From Hyalangium versicolor (lineage in GTDB: Bacteria > Myxococcota > Myxococcia > Myxococcales > Myxococcaceae): 64,000 bases of DNA. The stretch spans positions 124,001-188,000 of the forward strand of contig NZ_JAHXBF010000007.1 in the NCBI RefSeq assembly GCF_020103695.1. Reading direction: 5' to 3'. Below the pieces are notes generated by a model. It was not told the origin of the DNA. It saw only the letters and a program-made list of their open reading frames with translations, and ran no database searches. Below are positions 26,578-35,443 of the stretch, one piece after another. Both the position numbers and the translations under genes were made by a program. Each line of letters opens with the position of its first letter. Positions within the stretch are counted from its first letter, which is position 1.

Positions 26578-27975
26578 ATGCCACGCCTGTGCTCTTGGGT
26601 AATCCTGGCCCTGCTGGCCTCCATCCAGTTGGGCGGATCCTGCTCTGAACCCGACGCTGTTCCCCTCGAGGAACTCCAGAAGGACGTTGGTCCCCCCTTC
26701 GACTATGCCCTGTACTGCGACGAGAACGGGACCCTGGTGGGAAACCGCTCCGCCGTGTTCCTCGTCTACCGCGTTGCACACCTTGAGCGCGTCTACGCCG
26801 ACTCCCGGGCCGGCAACTCGCGCGCCCAGGCGCTCTTCGCGCAGTTGGAGAACACCCTCCGCACCACCGGACAGGAGTTGGCCCGCAAATCCCTGGGCAT
26901 TGCCTGCGGCTCCATGCCCGCCTGCGTGGTGCAGTGGCACAAACTGGACGAGTTCATGCCCTCGCGTGGCGAAGGGGGCATGCGCCTGCGCCAGGTGATG
27001 GCCTCCAGCTTCTCTCAAGAGGCCAGGCTCCAGCATGTGAGAAACACCACCATTGCCGCAGTGCTCGATGTGCTGTTGGTGGGCACCGTTTTGAGGCGAG
27101 GCGCGGCCAGTGCCACGGGAGCTGAAGGGGCAACGGCCGACGCCAAGGCTGCGGCAGCGGAAGCCGCCACCCCGGTAGAGGCTGGAAGGCTGGCGCTGGC
27201 AGGCCTGGAGGCTCGTATCGCCGCAGAGGAACTCCCCGCGCTGGAGGCCCGCCTCGCCGAAGCCGAGTCCCTGGAGACGGGCGCTCGTCACCCTCAGAGC
27301 CTCAAGGAGCTCGCACGTCACCGTCCTGCTTCCTCGCAGCCTCCACCGGGCGTTGAGGCCGATCATCCGCGCTGGACCAGCTACGTGGCCTACTGGCACC
27401 GCCGCTACGAGGAGCTGGCCGGTACACGCCCCCTGCCACCCAGGGTGTCCGAAGCCAAGCCCCCTCTCACCTGGGATAGCTACTCGGGACTTCTCAACAC
27501 GTTCCAGCGCTCCCTGGAGTTCCAGCGCGCCGTCACCCGTTGGCTCCAGCAGGCGGAAGGCTCGCGGCAGTGGCTGCCGGGGATGAAACAACCCCTGATC
27601 ACCGACAATACGGGGCTCCAGCTCGAGGGCCGTGCCTCCCCTGTTTACGTCGATCAGCTCGCCGTGGACCAGGCCACCCTCGGCCCGGGCCTCCGACCTT
27701 CTGTCCACTCCTTCAGCAACAAGCAACGCAACTTCGGGGGCCTGAGCGAGGATGAGGCGCTCAGGCAACTGGAGTTGGACGCCCGCGAGGCACGGGCCAA
27801 GTATGGTGGGGAAGTCGAGGTGCGCAGGCCTGGACACCCCCTTTTCGAACAAAAGGTCCGCGTCTCCCGGACGCATCTCGTCTATGACGCGAAGACTCTT
27901 GATCCCGAAATCAAGGCTGCCCTCTTGGAAGCCGCCCCCCTCCAGGGTGTCCAACTTCACCTCTATGTCCCCTGA
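26578..27975 (+). CDS. Lipoprotein of unknown function, possible effector half of a pair
   Basis: The protein has 465 residues from the ATG at 26578, chosen because it begins a signal peptide that ends at a lipobox (LGGSC). I do not recognise a named domain. A mid-protein hydrophobic stretch (TTIAAVLDVLLVGTVL) is followed by an Ala/Glu-rich coiled-coil region. The C-terminal 110 residues (from about ASPVYVDQLAVDQ to LHLYVP) look like a separate compact domain with RRPGHPLFEQKVRVSRTHLVYDAKTLDPE. The stop overlaps the start of the next gene by 11 bases. Lipoprotein or secreted protein with a distinct C-terminal domain, tightly coupled to a larger cytoplasmic partner, recalls toxin-immunity pairs, but that is inference. 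Confidence 0.6.
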   Translation: MPRLCSWVILALLASIQLGGSCSEPDAVPLEELQKDVGPPFDYALYCDENGTLVGNRSAVFLVYRVAHLERVYADSRAGNSRAQALFAQLENTLRTTGQELARKSLGIACGSMPACVVQWHKLDEFMPSRGEGGMRLRQVMASSFSQEARLQHVRNTTIAAVLDVLLVGTVLRRGAASATGAEGATADAKAAAAEAATPVEAGRLALAGLEARIAAEELPALEARLAEAESLETGARHPQSLKELARHRPASSQPPPGVEADHPRWTSYVAYWHRRYEELAGTRPLPPRVSEAKPPLTWDSYSGLLNTFQRSLEFQRAVTRWLQQAEGSRQWLPGMKQPLITDNTGLQLEGRASPVYVDQLAVDQATLGPGLRPSVHSFSNKQRNFGGLSEDEALRQLELDAREARAKYGGEVEVRRPGHPLFEQKVRVSRTHLVYDAKTLDPEIKAALLEAAPLQGVQLHLYVP

Positions 27976-29311
27976 CGAGTGGAACAAGTCCGGAAGCTTT
28001 CATCTCCAGCTCTTCTCCCACATCCGCCCGCTGGACCAAGGCTTCGAGGCACTGGAGCCCCTGCTCGAGGTGATCGAGTCGCTCAGCGATGAGCTGCGCC
28101 CGGATCGGATCCACCACACCCAGCGCGTACTGAAGTACTCACGACAGAAGCTGCATCAACGCCTTCACGAGTCACACACCGACACCAACACTGTCATCCG
28201 GTTGGTGCGCTCCCAGCCTCCTGCAGTGGGGGTCCGACTCTATGGCTGGGAGCATGACAACCAGCCCATCTCCTCCGTGGAGATCTCGATCAGCCCCTTC
28301 GCGTTCCTCCGCGAGCCAGGTCAGTCGGAGCGACGCGCAGGACAACTTGTCGCCTTTGTACGAGCCATCGCCTCCCGTCTGCCTCTCACCTTCGGCCTGG
28401 GCCACAGCTTCACCGATCTCTGCCTGGGCACTGATCCCCGCAAGGAGGACATGAGCACCCCCCGGCCCATCTACGAGACGTTCTGGCTCAACGTATACGG
28501 CTCGGCCATGGTGCAAGCCATCGGCCGCCAACGCCTGCTGTCCACTCCCTCCGTCCTCATGGAGGAGTTGCCCCACGGCGCCGTCCTCTGGCTCACACGC
28601 CCCACTCCCGCGGACTTCGACTCCGAGGAGGCCCGCCTCGCCCAAGCTCGCGCCCTCGTCCACCTGCGCCCTGAACTCCTACTGGACTCCACCCTGGCCA
28701 CCCTGCGTCAGCGCTCGCTCGAGTTCGTCCCCATCCTCATGGAGTTCGACCCGGACGTCGCCGACATCCTCCGCAAGGAGGCGGACTTCCAAGGCGTGCT
28801 CGGCGGCAAACGCTCGCTCGTCGAGCGCTTCAACCACTACCACCCTCCTGCCGTCTCGGAGTGGTTGCCAGCCTCTCAGGCTCCCGCGCCGGATGTGGAC
28901 AACGTCCAGGCCTCCATCGACACCTACGAGGACCTCTACGCGGAGCAGCTTGTTGCCCTGTTCCACACCGACGTGCCTCAGGTCATGGAAGGCACCCTGG
29001 AGGCCCTACCTCACCTCGACTGGCACTTGTGGCACGCGGGCTGGGGCAAGAGCCTGTCCCACGAGCAGCGAGAGACCCTCGTCCCTGCCCTGGGGGCCTT
29101 CCTCGGTCGCTATCTGGTGGATGTCCTCGGCGGACGCTGGGTGCCGCGCAAGAAGCTCGAAGAGGCCGCTGTCATCATCGGTGACAGAGCCTGGCTGCCC
29201 TTCCTTCGGGCCCGCCATGCCCTCCAGAGCCAGGAAGCGCCTCTGGACTACTCCTGCTCTCAGCTCTTCCGCACCGCTCAGCGCCTGGCTCGCGCTCACT
29301 CGCTCCTCTGA
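27965..29311 (+). CDS. Cytoplasmic partner protein, possible DUF3396-like immunity family
   Basis: The protein has 448 residues with no signal or membrane segment. The middle part (GLGHSFTDLCLG, RPIYETFWLNVYGSAMVQAIG, LLSTPSVLMEELPHGAVLWLTRPTP, EEARLAQARALVHLRPEL) faintly resembles proteins annotated as type VI immunity/DUF3396, but I could not verify this. The C-terminal half is helical with HLDWHLWHAGWGKS. It starts inside the lipoprotein gene (11-base overlap), so the two are made together. A role in protecting against, or acting with, the lipoprotein is inferred only from this coupling. Confidence 0.5.
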   Translation: MSPDEWNKSGSFHLQLFSHIRPLDQGFEALEPLLEVIESLSDELRPDRIHHTQRVLKYSRQKLHQRLHESHTDTNTVIRLVRSQPPAVGVRLYGWEHDNQPISSVEISISPFAFLREPGQSERRAGQLVAFVRAIASRLPLTFGLGHSFTDLCLGTDPRKEDMSTPRPIYETFWLNVYGSAMVQAIGRQRLLSTPSVLMEELPHGAVLWLTRPTPADFDSEEARLAQARALVHLRPELLLDSTLATLRQRSLEFVPILMEFDPDVADILRKEADFQGVLGGKRSLVERFNHYHPPAVSEWLPASQAPAPDVDNVQASIDTYEDLYAEQLVALFHTDVPQVMEGTLEALPHLDWHLWHAGWGKSLSHEQRETLVPALGAFLGRYLVDVLGGRWVPRKKLEEAAVIIGDRAWLPFLRARHALQSQEAPLDYSCSQLFRTAQRLARAHSLL

Positions 29312-29317
29312 AAAGAC

Positions 29318-29428
29318 TTAACCCCGATGGCTGGTAACAGCCACCGCAGTCATGCCGAGATCCTTGATCAGGGATGACAAGACCTCGCGAACCAGCGCGG
29401 ACCTGGGCCGGACTGGTCGTGGAGGCAT
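29318..29428 (-). pseudogene. Possible 36-codon remnant of a receiver domain
   Basis: An ATG at 29428 with GGAG four bases upstream opens a 36-codon frame containing ALVREVLSSLIKDLGMTAVA, which reads like helix 1 to strand 2 of a response regulator receiver (compare VREALSALI in the broken regulator at 21.9 kb). The acidic pocket and everything after strand 2 are absent. It lies 10 bases after the solute-binding protein stop. It may be a chance frame. Confidence 0.3.
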
Positions 29429-29438
29429 ATGACTCCAC

Positions 29439-30644
29439 TCAGCGGTTGGCAGCCACCACGCGCGACCACATCGTCAGCAGGTTGCGGACCACCGGGCCTT
29501 CCGGCACTTCCGCCACCGGCGGCACATCCACCTGAATCCCGTGCTCCGCCAGCCGCGTGAACGGGTTGGACGCATCCGCCGTCTTGATGGGCACCGTCGG
29601 ATCCGCAGGCCGGAAACCAAACGCCAGCGCCTTCTCCTGCACCGGACGGCTCCGCAGATACGCCAGCCACTGCCGCGCCGCCTCCTTCTGCTGCGGCGTC
29701 ACCCACGACGCCTGAAGCACCGCCGCCGGGTGGTCGCTCCACAGCGTCAACGGCGGGTAATACACCTTCAGATTCCCCCACCGCCCCTGCGCATTCGCGA
29801 TCTGCGAGATCGCCAGGTTCTCGTACACCACCGAGATGTCGTACTTGGACGGCCCGAACCGGACCATGTCCGTCATGAACGTCCCCGTCGACGTCTCGAA
29901 CTTCGTCACGCCCTTCTCCAACTGCTTGATCCAATCCTGATACTTCGGATCCAGCAGGTCCCCCACCGTCAACCCCGACCGCTTGTTGTAGTACTCGAAC
30001 GTCGCCAGCAGCATCGCCTGCAGGCCCGAGTTCGAACGCGTCGGGTCCGTGTGCCCCAGCTTCACGAAGCCCCAGTCCGCCTTGCCCCCAATCGCCGGCC
30101 AGCCCTGGTCGCTCGCCACCGCCTTGTGGATCGTCTTCCAGGACACCGCCTTCCCCTCGCCCGCCTTCAACAGCACGTTCGCCCGGTCCTCCCACACCAC
30201 GAACACCAGCGGAGTAATGACCAGCGGCTGCGGCGCATCATCCCCGTCCTTCGCGAACAACGGCCCGCGAGAGGGCTCCGTCGCCCAGTCCGACTCCAGC
30301 ATCCGCAACACCGCCGAGTCCGCCGGGCTCCACACCGTCGGCTTCTCCCGCCCATCCAGGATGCTCTGCGCCGCGTCCAGCGACCCACGCCCCACCAGGT
30401 TCACCTTGATGGACGGGTTCTCCGTCTGGAAGCTCGCCGCCGCGGACTCCACCCAGTCCTTCTTCTCCGTGCTGTAGAGGAAGGTGATCTCCGTCACATC
30501 CTTGGGCGTGGCCGGCTTGCTCGGAGCCGTGCTCCCCTGCCCGCCGCTCCCCGCGTCTCCACCGTCATTGCGCTGCCGGGACAGGTAGAACACCCCGCCC
30601 ACCGCCGCGAGGAAGCCAATGATGATCAACACCCTGGGGTTCAT
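29439..30644 (-). CDS. Extracellular solute-binding protein (membrane-anchored)
   Basis: The protein has 401 residues. An N-terminal hydrophobic helix (VLIIIGFLAAVGGVFYLS) anchors it, followed by a Gly/Ser linker and a periplasmic-binding-protein fold: EITFLYSTEKKDWVESAAASF, PLVFVVWEDRANVLL, KLGHTDPTRSNSGLQ and ALAFGFRPADPTVPI. It shares these landmarks with the binding domain of the vWA protein two genes upstream (YGSEKKTWLEEQARAF, KLGHTHPEYSNSGLL, ALGFRPGDPAIPI), so the two are paralogs. It overlaps the membrane coiled-coil gene by four bases (ATGA). No ABC permease or ATPase is nearby, so uptake by a standard transporter is not supported. Confidence 0.85.
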   Translation of the reverse strand: MNPRVLIIIGFLAAVGGVFYLSRQRNDGGDAGSGGQGSTAPSKPATPKDVTEITFLYSTEKKDWVESAAASFQTENPSIKVNLVGRGSLDAAQSILDGREKPTVWSPADSAVLRMLESDWATEPSRGPLFAKDGDDAPQPLVITPLVFVVWEDRANVLLKAGEGKAVSWKTIHKAVASDQGWPAIGGKADWGFVKLGHTDPTRSNSGLQAMLLATFEYYNKRSGLTVGDLLDPKYQDWIKQLEKGVTKFETSTGTFMTDMVRFGPSKYDISVVYENLAISQIANAQGRWGNLKVYYPPLTLWSDHPAAVLQASWVTPQQKEAARQWLAYLRSRPVQEKALAFGFRPADPTVPIKTADASNPFTRLAEHGIQVDVPPVAEVPEGPVVRNLLTMWSRVVAANR

Positions 30645-31444
30645 GTGACACGCACCTCATGAAAGGACTTCAGGGTCTCCTCGAAGGCGCCAATCTCGCC
30701 GTTCATCCGGCCGAGCTCCTCGTTGAGGTCCCCGTACATGCTCTCCGTCGCCTGCGCATCCAGCGCGCGCAGGCGCACCACCTTGGCCGGCAAGCTCTCC
30801 ATCGTCGCCGCGATGCGAGACAGGTTCGCCAACACCCGCTCCCTCGCCGCGTCGATGTCCACCAGCGCCGCGAGCTGCTCCTCGCGCGCCGTCCGGGCAT
30901 TCTCGAACTGCGTCCGCGCCTCCGCGTCCCGGGCCGCTCGGGCCTGCTCATCCGCGAACCGGATCTGCTCCCGCACCGCGCCCAGGTCCACCGTGCGCAT
31001 GTACCGCGCCAGATCCTCGCCTCGCGCCACCAGCCGAGCCGCCCGCTCCTCCAGCTCCGTGAGTGACAGCAGCGCCAACCCCATGTGGTTGCGCACGCCC
31101 GGAGGAGCCCCCTCCAGCGCCCGCTGCAGCTCCTGGTGGGCATCCCGGATGGCTCGCACCGCGTCCCGCATCCGGGGATCCTGCAACTTGTTCGGGTCCG
31201 GCAGCTTCATCTGGCCCTCGGTCTTGCCCGAGAGCGTCTCGCGCCAGAACTTCGGAGTGGCCACGTCCCACGCCACCAGGGCCGCGTACGCCGCCCCTCC
31301 CAGCGCGAGAATGGGCCAGGACTGCAGCGCCGCGGCCCCCAGCGCCGCCGAGCCCGCGACGATCAGGTTGACAGTGCCCAGGGCGGACCGCCCCAACACC
31401 TTGGGGAGCTGCTTCACCAGCGGTGTCATGCCCCGCTCGGCCAT
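30641..31444 (-). CDS. Two-TM membrane protein with long coiled coil
   Basis: The protein has 267 residues. Two hydrophobic helices lie near the N-terminus (GTVNLIVAGSAALGAAAL and WPILALGGAAYAALVAW). The rest, about 190 residues, is charged and helical (ELEERAARLVARGEDLARYM, ARDAEARTQFENARTAREEQ) and should form a coiled coil on one face of the membrane. I do not recognise a family; an XpaC-like assignment is only a guess. It sits between the vWA/solute-binding gene (54 bases upstream) and the second solute-binding gene (four-base overlap), so the three probably work as one membrane complex. The ATG at 31444 has AGGAGAGGG upstream. Confidence 0.75.
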   Translation of the reverse strand: MAERGMTPLVKQLPKVLGRSALGTVNLIVAGSAALGAAALQSWPILALGGAAYAALVAWDVATPKFWRETLSGKTEGQMKLPDPNKLQDPRMRDAVRAIRDAHQELQRALEGAPPGVRNHMGLALLSLTELEERAARLVARGEDLARYMRTVDLGAVREQIRFADEQARAARDAEARTQFENARTAREEQLAALVDIDAARERVLANLSRIAATMESLPAKVVRLRALDAQATESMYGDLNEELGRMNGEIGAFEETLKSFHEVRVT

Positions 31445-31498
31445 CGAGCCCTCTCCTGTCGTCCCATCGCTGCCGTCGCCCCCATCATCCCTTCCGCC

Positions 31499-33199
31499 TC
31501 AGAAGAACGAGGCCATGTCCCGGTACACCTGGACGATATCCTGGACGTCGCCCTTCGCACTCGAGCCCTTGCCCGCCTCGGCGATCTGCTCCAGCACGCT
31601 GCCCTCCGCCCCCTTGCCGTAGGCAATGGTGAAGATGCGCACGGGCGCCCGGTCATCCTCGCCGACCAGGCCCGCCTTGAGGTCCTTCAAGGTGATCGTG
31701 CTGCTCTCATCCTTGCCGTCCGTCATCACCACCACCGCGTGGATCTTCCCCGGCTCCGTCTGGGCCCGCGCCCGAGCCACCTTGTAGGCCTGCTGCGTGG
31801 CGCCGTACAGCGCCGTGCCTCCCTGCGCGATCGTCCCATCCAACCGGTTCAGCAGGTCCGGGCGTCCTTCCTTGATCGAGATCGGCCCCACCGGCGGGTA
31901 CACGTTGTTGTCGAAGAACATCAGCGTCACCTCGTCCCGATCGGTGAGCGACTCGATGAACTTCCGGGCGCCCACCTTGGCCTCGGCCAGCGGGCGGCCC
32001 TGCATGCTCCCGGACTTGTCGAACACGAAGATGATGTCCGTGGCCTTCTTCGTCTCCCGCCACACGTCCAGCAGCTTCTCCAGCGCCACCGCGTCCGGAA
32101 CCTCCAGCAGCGTCTGCGGCTGCTTGGGATCCGCCCCGTGCGCCGCATCCACCGGCGAGCCGATCGGAATGGCCGGATCCCCCGGCCGGAACCCCAGCGC
32201 CAGCGCCCGCTCCTGCGCCGGCTTCGCCTTCAGGAAGTCCAGGAACGCCGCAGCCGCGTCCTTCTCATCCGCTCCTACCCACTCCGCGTCCAGCACCGCG
32301 TACGGATGGTCCGACCAGAACGTCCCCTCCACCGGGTAGATGGACACCAGCGGGAAGGGCGCATCCGTCTGCTTGCCGTAGGACTCGATGACGAGGTTCT
32401 CGTAGAGCACCGCCGCGGAGATGTAGCCCGGGCCGCGCTGCAACATCTTGTCCGAGAAGAACCCCGTGGACTTGCCGTAGTGCACCACCGTGCCCTCGAT
32501 GTCCTTCAGCATCTTCCGCGTCTTCTCGGATGTCACATCCGCCGCGCTCAACGCGCGCGTCTTGCCCGCCCCGGCATAGGCCTCGGCCAGCACCGCCAGC
32601 AGGCCGGAGTTGGAATATTCCGGGTGGGTGTGCCCCAGCTTGAAGCTGCCCCACTCCGGATGTCCGTAGGTGCCCCAACCTTCCTTGCTCGCCGCCACCT
32701 TCAGCAGGTCCGCCCAGCCCACCGGCTTGTCCGGCCACCCCAGCGCCTGCGCCATGGGCTTCCACAGGGCGATGACGATGGGGGACAGCAGCACCGGCTC
32801 CCCCGGGCTGGCCAGCGGCTGGGTGCGGCTGGTGGCCGTCGTCCACGCGCTGTTGAGCAGGGGGATGTACGCGCTCGAGGCCGGGCTGAACACGTGCGCC
32901 TTGAGCCGCCCGGAGACGATCTCCTGCACCGCCTCGCCCGAGCCCATCGCCTTGCCTTCGATGCGGATGGAGCGGCCGGACTTCGTCTTCGCCCCGCTCT
33001 GCTCGAAGGCGCGCGCCTGCTCCTCCAACCACGTCTTCTTCTCGCTGCCGTAGGCCACCGTGAGAACCACCGGCTTGCTCGCGGCGCCCGGCTTGCCCTC
33101 CTGCGCCCTCACCGCGCCTGCCCCTGAAGGAGAAGCCTCTTCCTTGCACGCCGCCAGGAGCACCAAGGCCAGCAACCCGACGACATGAGACGTCCGCAT
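31499..33199 (-). CDS. Lipoprotein with solute-binding domain fused to a vWA domain
   Basis: The protein has 566 residues from the ATG at 33199, which has GGGGAGG at nine bases. The signal peptide ends in a lipobox (LLAAC). Residues about 40-345 form a periplasmic-binding-protein-like domain. Residues about 370-560 are a von Willebrand A domain with a complete MIDAS: DKSGS (IIFVFDKSGSM), the Thr in GGTALYG and the Asp in VVVMTDGKD. The vWA domain should bind a divalent metal and mediate protein contacts. It is the first gene of the cassette with the coiled-coil membrane protein and a second, paralogous binding protein. Proteins with this fusion exist in databases, but their function is unclear to me. 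Confidence 0.88.
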   Translation of the reverse strand: MRTSHVVGLLALVLLAACKEEASPSGAGAVRAQEGKPGAASKPVVLTVAYGSEKKTWLEEQARAFEQSGAKTKSGRSIRIEGKAMGSGEAVQEIVSGRLKAHVFSPASSAYIPLLNSAWTTATSRTQPLASPGEPVLLSPIVIALWKPMAQALGWPDKPVGWADLLKVAASKEGWGTYGHPEWGSFKLGHTHPEYSNSGLLAVLAEAYAGAGKTRALSAADVTSEKTRKMLKDIEGTVVHYGKSTGFFSDKMLQRGPGYISAAVLYENLVIESYGKQTDAPFPLVSIYPVEGTFWSDHPYAVLDAEWVGADEKDAAAAFLDFLKAKPAQERALALGFRPGDPAIPIGSPVDAAHGADPKQPQTLLEVPDAVALEKLLDVWRETKKATDIIFVFDKSGSMQGRPLAEAKVGARKFIESLTDRDEVTLMFFDNNVYPPVGPISIKEGRPDLLNRLDGTIAQGGTALYGATQQAYKVARARAQTEPGKIHAVVVMTDGKDESSTITLKDLKAGLVGEDDRAPVRIFTIAYGKGAEGSVLEQIAEAGKGSSAKGDVQDIVQVYRDMASFF

Positions 33200-33442
33200 C
33201 GCTATATTCCTCCCCTTGCGGCTTCGGGTGTCGACAGTGTTACGACGCATCCCGCAGCTCAAGAGGTCGACCCATAACTCACCTGCTTCTTGCGTCCCTG
33301 TCACAGCACTGTCACGAAGCAGGCCTTTGGGGGTACGAAGACGGCTCGACAACTGGGATGGGTTCCCATAGGACCGACACCCCCGCACATCGAGAAGCAT
33401 CGGATTCAACTGCCCCCTCAACCATTCGGAGATCCAGTCGCT

Positions 33443-34228
33443 ATGAGAGCACCTCGCATCCTCCTGTTGGGCCTGTGCGCCGCACTGGCTGCCTGCGCGG
33501 CCAAGAAGCCGCCTCCCCCTCAGCGCCTCACCCTGGGTGAGAGCCAGGTGGAGTACCGCGACTACGGCCTGGTGAAGGGCTCGCTGTGCGGTTCGGATCC
33601 GCGCCGGCTCGGGCCGGAGCTGCAGAAGATCAACGAGCTGCTGGAGCAGTTCGTCGCGAAGTCCGAGGACGCGACCAAGCCGGACGCGACGGCCGAGCAG
33701 GTGGAGGTGCTGCGCGAGGGCTCCAAGGCCTTGGGGCCCGTGGTGCAGGCGCACACCAAGAACCTGGCGGGGCTGAACGCGTGCGGCTTCAAGACCAAGC
33801 CGCCCTTCCCGGACATCACCAAGAAGGGGAACGAGGTGCTGACGGCGGCCAAGGCCCGGCTGGACGAGGCCCCCACCGTGCTGGCGGACGCGGACCGGCG
33901 CCTGGCGGAGAAGAAGTGGCGCGAGGACTCCAACGCGCGCGAGGTCGCCGCCAAGCAGACGTTCTGCACGGCGAAGACGCAGGTGGGCAGCGGGGACCTG
34001 TATTTCGCCCGCGAGGAGCCGCACGGCAAGACGCATTGGATGTTCTGCGACGGCATCGTGGTGGAGCAGGCCTCGGGTGCCGAGCCGGCGGTCATCATCC
34101 CCGACACCATCAGCAAGAAGGATCGCAAGCGCATCCAGGAGAAGCGCTACCTGGACGCGGCGAAGGGCCTGCCCGCCGAGGAGATCGACAAGGTCGGCGC
34201 CGAGAAGAAGACCGAGGCGAAGGAGTAA
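33443..34228 (+). CDS. Lipoprotein of unknown function
   Basis: The protein has 261 residues from the ATG at 33443, which starts a signal peptide ending in LAACA. The mature protein is largely helical and charged, with a few Cys (CGSD, NACGF, FCTAK, MFCDG) that could form disulfides. I recognise no family. It is transcribed alone, divergent from the vWA cassette across 243 bases, and ends before a perfect hairpin. An envelope role is inferred from the lipobox only. Confidence 0.7.
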   Translation: MRAPRILLLGLCAALAACAAKKPPPPQRLTLGESQVEYRDYGLVKGSLCGSDPRRLGPELQKINELLEQFVAKSEDATKPDATAEQVEVLREGSKALGPVVQAHTKNLAGLNACGFKTKPPFPDITKKGNEVLTAAKARLDEAPTVLADADRRLAEKKWREDSNAREVAAKQTFCTAKTQVGSGDLYFAREEPHGKTHWMFCDGIVVEQASGAEPAVIIPDTISKKDRKRIQEKRYLDAAKGLPAEEIDKVGAEKKTEAKE

Positions 34229-34239
34229 TCGCCCGGACG

Positions 34240-34271
34240 CGAGCCTCCTCGGCGCGTCACGAGGAGGCTCG
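34240..34271. terminator. Perfect 12-bp hairpin between convergent genes
   Basis: CGAGCCTCCTCG (34240-34251) pairs perfectly with CGAGGAGGCTCG (34260-34271) around an eight-base loop. It lies in the gap between the lipoprotein ending at 34228 and the reverse-strand gene ending at 34301, so it can stop transcription from both sides. No T-tract follows. Confidence 0.7.
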
Positions 34272-34300
34272 GAGATGGCCGGAGCGGCAGCAGTGGCCGC

Positions 34301-35017
34301 CTACTGCGCGTAGGTGACCACGACGTGGTTGCCCGTCACCATCAGCCGGCGCGGCACCACGCTGCTGCCGCTGATGGCCAGGTCGAAGTCCAGCGGCGTC
34401 CGCAGGGCGCGCTTGTTCATCTCGTCCCGCAGGGTGCTCTCAGCGGAGGCGTCTCGTGTCGAGACGAGCCGCGCCGCGTTGGCGCGCGCCAGGGCATGGA
34501 CGATGTTGCCCTCCAGGGTGAGCTGCACCTCCAATTCAGCGACCACTCCGTTGGCGATGGCGTTCTGGAAGTCCTTCACCTGCTTCTTGGCGAACGACGG
34601 CACGCTGCCCGTGTAGCGCACGTTCACGCCGCGCAGGAACGCCACGCACGCAACGCGGTTTCGGGAGAGGGGCTGGAAGTTGGAGAGCTTCTCGATGACG
34701 ATCTCGCCCTCGAGCTTGCTGTGGAACTCCCTGCCGGACATCCGGTACGGCAGCATCTGGGTGGCGAGCTGCTCCAGCATCGCGGGCGTGAAGTACAGGG
34801 AGAACGTCGACCCGCCCTGCCCGGGAGAGGAGAGCTCCGCGGCATAGGCGGAGGAGTCCTGGATGGACTGATCCGCCGCCTGGACCGCCGCGTTGAGGCT
34901 GCGCTGCTCATCCTCGAGCCGCTTCACGCGCAGGCGGGGATCCGCGGCGCAGCCTGCCAGCAGTGCGCTCACTCCCAGCGCGGCGAGCGCGAGCTTCGAA
35001 AGGGAACGGGCGCTCAT
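34301..35017 (-). CDS. Lipoprotein of unknown function
   Basis: The protein has 238 residues from the ATG at 35017. The signal peptide ends at a lipobox (LLAGC), then comes a short coiled coil (VKRLEDEQRSLNAAVQAADQ) and a beta-rich domain (FSLYFTPAMLEQLATQM, EGEIVIEKLSNFQPLSRN, VVPRRLMVTGNHVVVTYAQ). No family recognised; the pattern of an alternating alpha/beta lipid-carrier-like domain is suggestive but unproven. Its start overlaps the preceding small lipoprotein as ATGA, so the two are coupled. Confidence 0.7.
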   Translation of the reverse strand: MSARSLSKLALAALGVSALLAGCAADPRLRVKRLEDEQRSLNAAVQAADQSIQDSSAYAAELSSPGQGGSTFSLYFTPAMLEQLATQMLPYRMSGREFHSKLEGEIVIEKLSNFQPLSRNRVACVAFLRGVNVRYTGSVPSFAKKQVKDFQNAIANGVVAELEVQLTLEGNIVHALARANAARLVSTRDASAESTLRDEMNKRALRTPLDFDLAISGSSVVPRRLMVTGNHVVVTYAQ

Positions 35018-35421
35018 GGCGAAGTCACCCGGCAGTTGCCCTGAGCCACGCGCCAGCCACCCACGGCCCGAGGCGCGGAGTACGTGGCCGTCATCCGGTA
35101 GCTCTGGTGTGCGGTCGTCACCTTGCCGTGGACATCTCCCGAGCGAGGCATTCCCTTCGGCGGGTTCTTCGCCGGCATCACCCCAACGCACCCGAGCCCC
35201 TGCAGCCCGGCGGCGTTCTCCGCTTGAGTGGCCGCGGCGAAGGCCTGCTCCACCTGCGCGTTCTTCTGATTGAGCTGTTGCTCGAGCGCGCGGTTGCTCT
35301 CCTCCAGCGCATCCGCGCGCGCATCGAGCGAGCCGCCTCGCGTCGACGCCTTGCCTGACGAGCAACCCGAAGCCAGCAACAGCAGCGCCACGGGCAGATA
35401 CCACTTCGAGGATCCATTCAT
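35014..35421 (-). CDS. Small lipoprotein with coiled coil
   Basis: The protein has 135 residues. The signal peptide ends in LASGC. A Ser/Gly-rich linker is followed by a heptad-like coiled coil (LEESNRALEQQLNQKNAQVE) and a C-terminal small domain with two Cys (GLGCVGV and GNCRV). Function unknown. It lies 22 bases after the WGR-domain gene and overlaps the next lipoprotein by four bases. The two probably form an envelope complex (inference). Confidence 0.7.
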   Translation of the reverse strand: MNGSSKWYLPVALLLLASGCSSGKASTRGGSLDARADALEESNRALEQQLNQKNAQVEQAFAAATQAENAAGLQGLGCVGVMPAKNPPKGMPRSGDVHGKVTTAHQSYRMTATYSAPRAVGGWRVAQGNCRVTSP

Positions 35422-35443
35422 GGCCTCGAAGCTAACACGCGGA

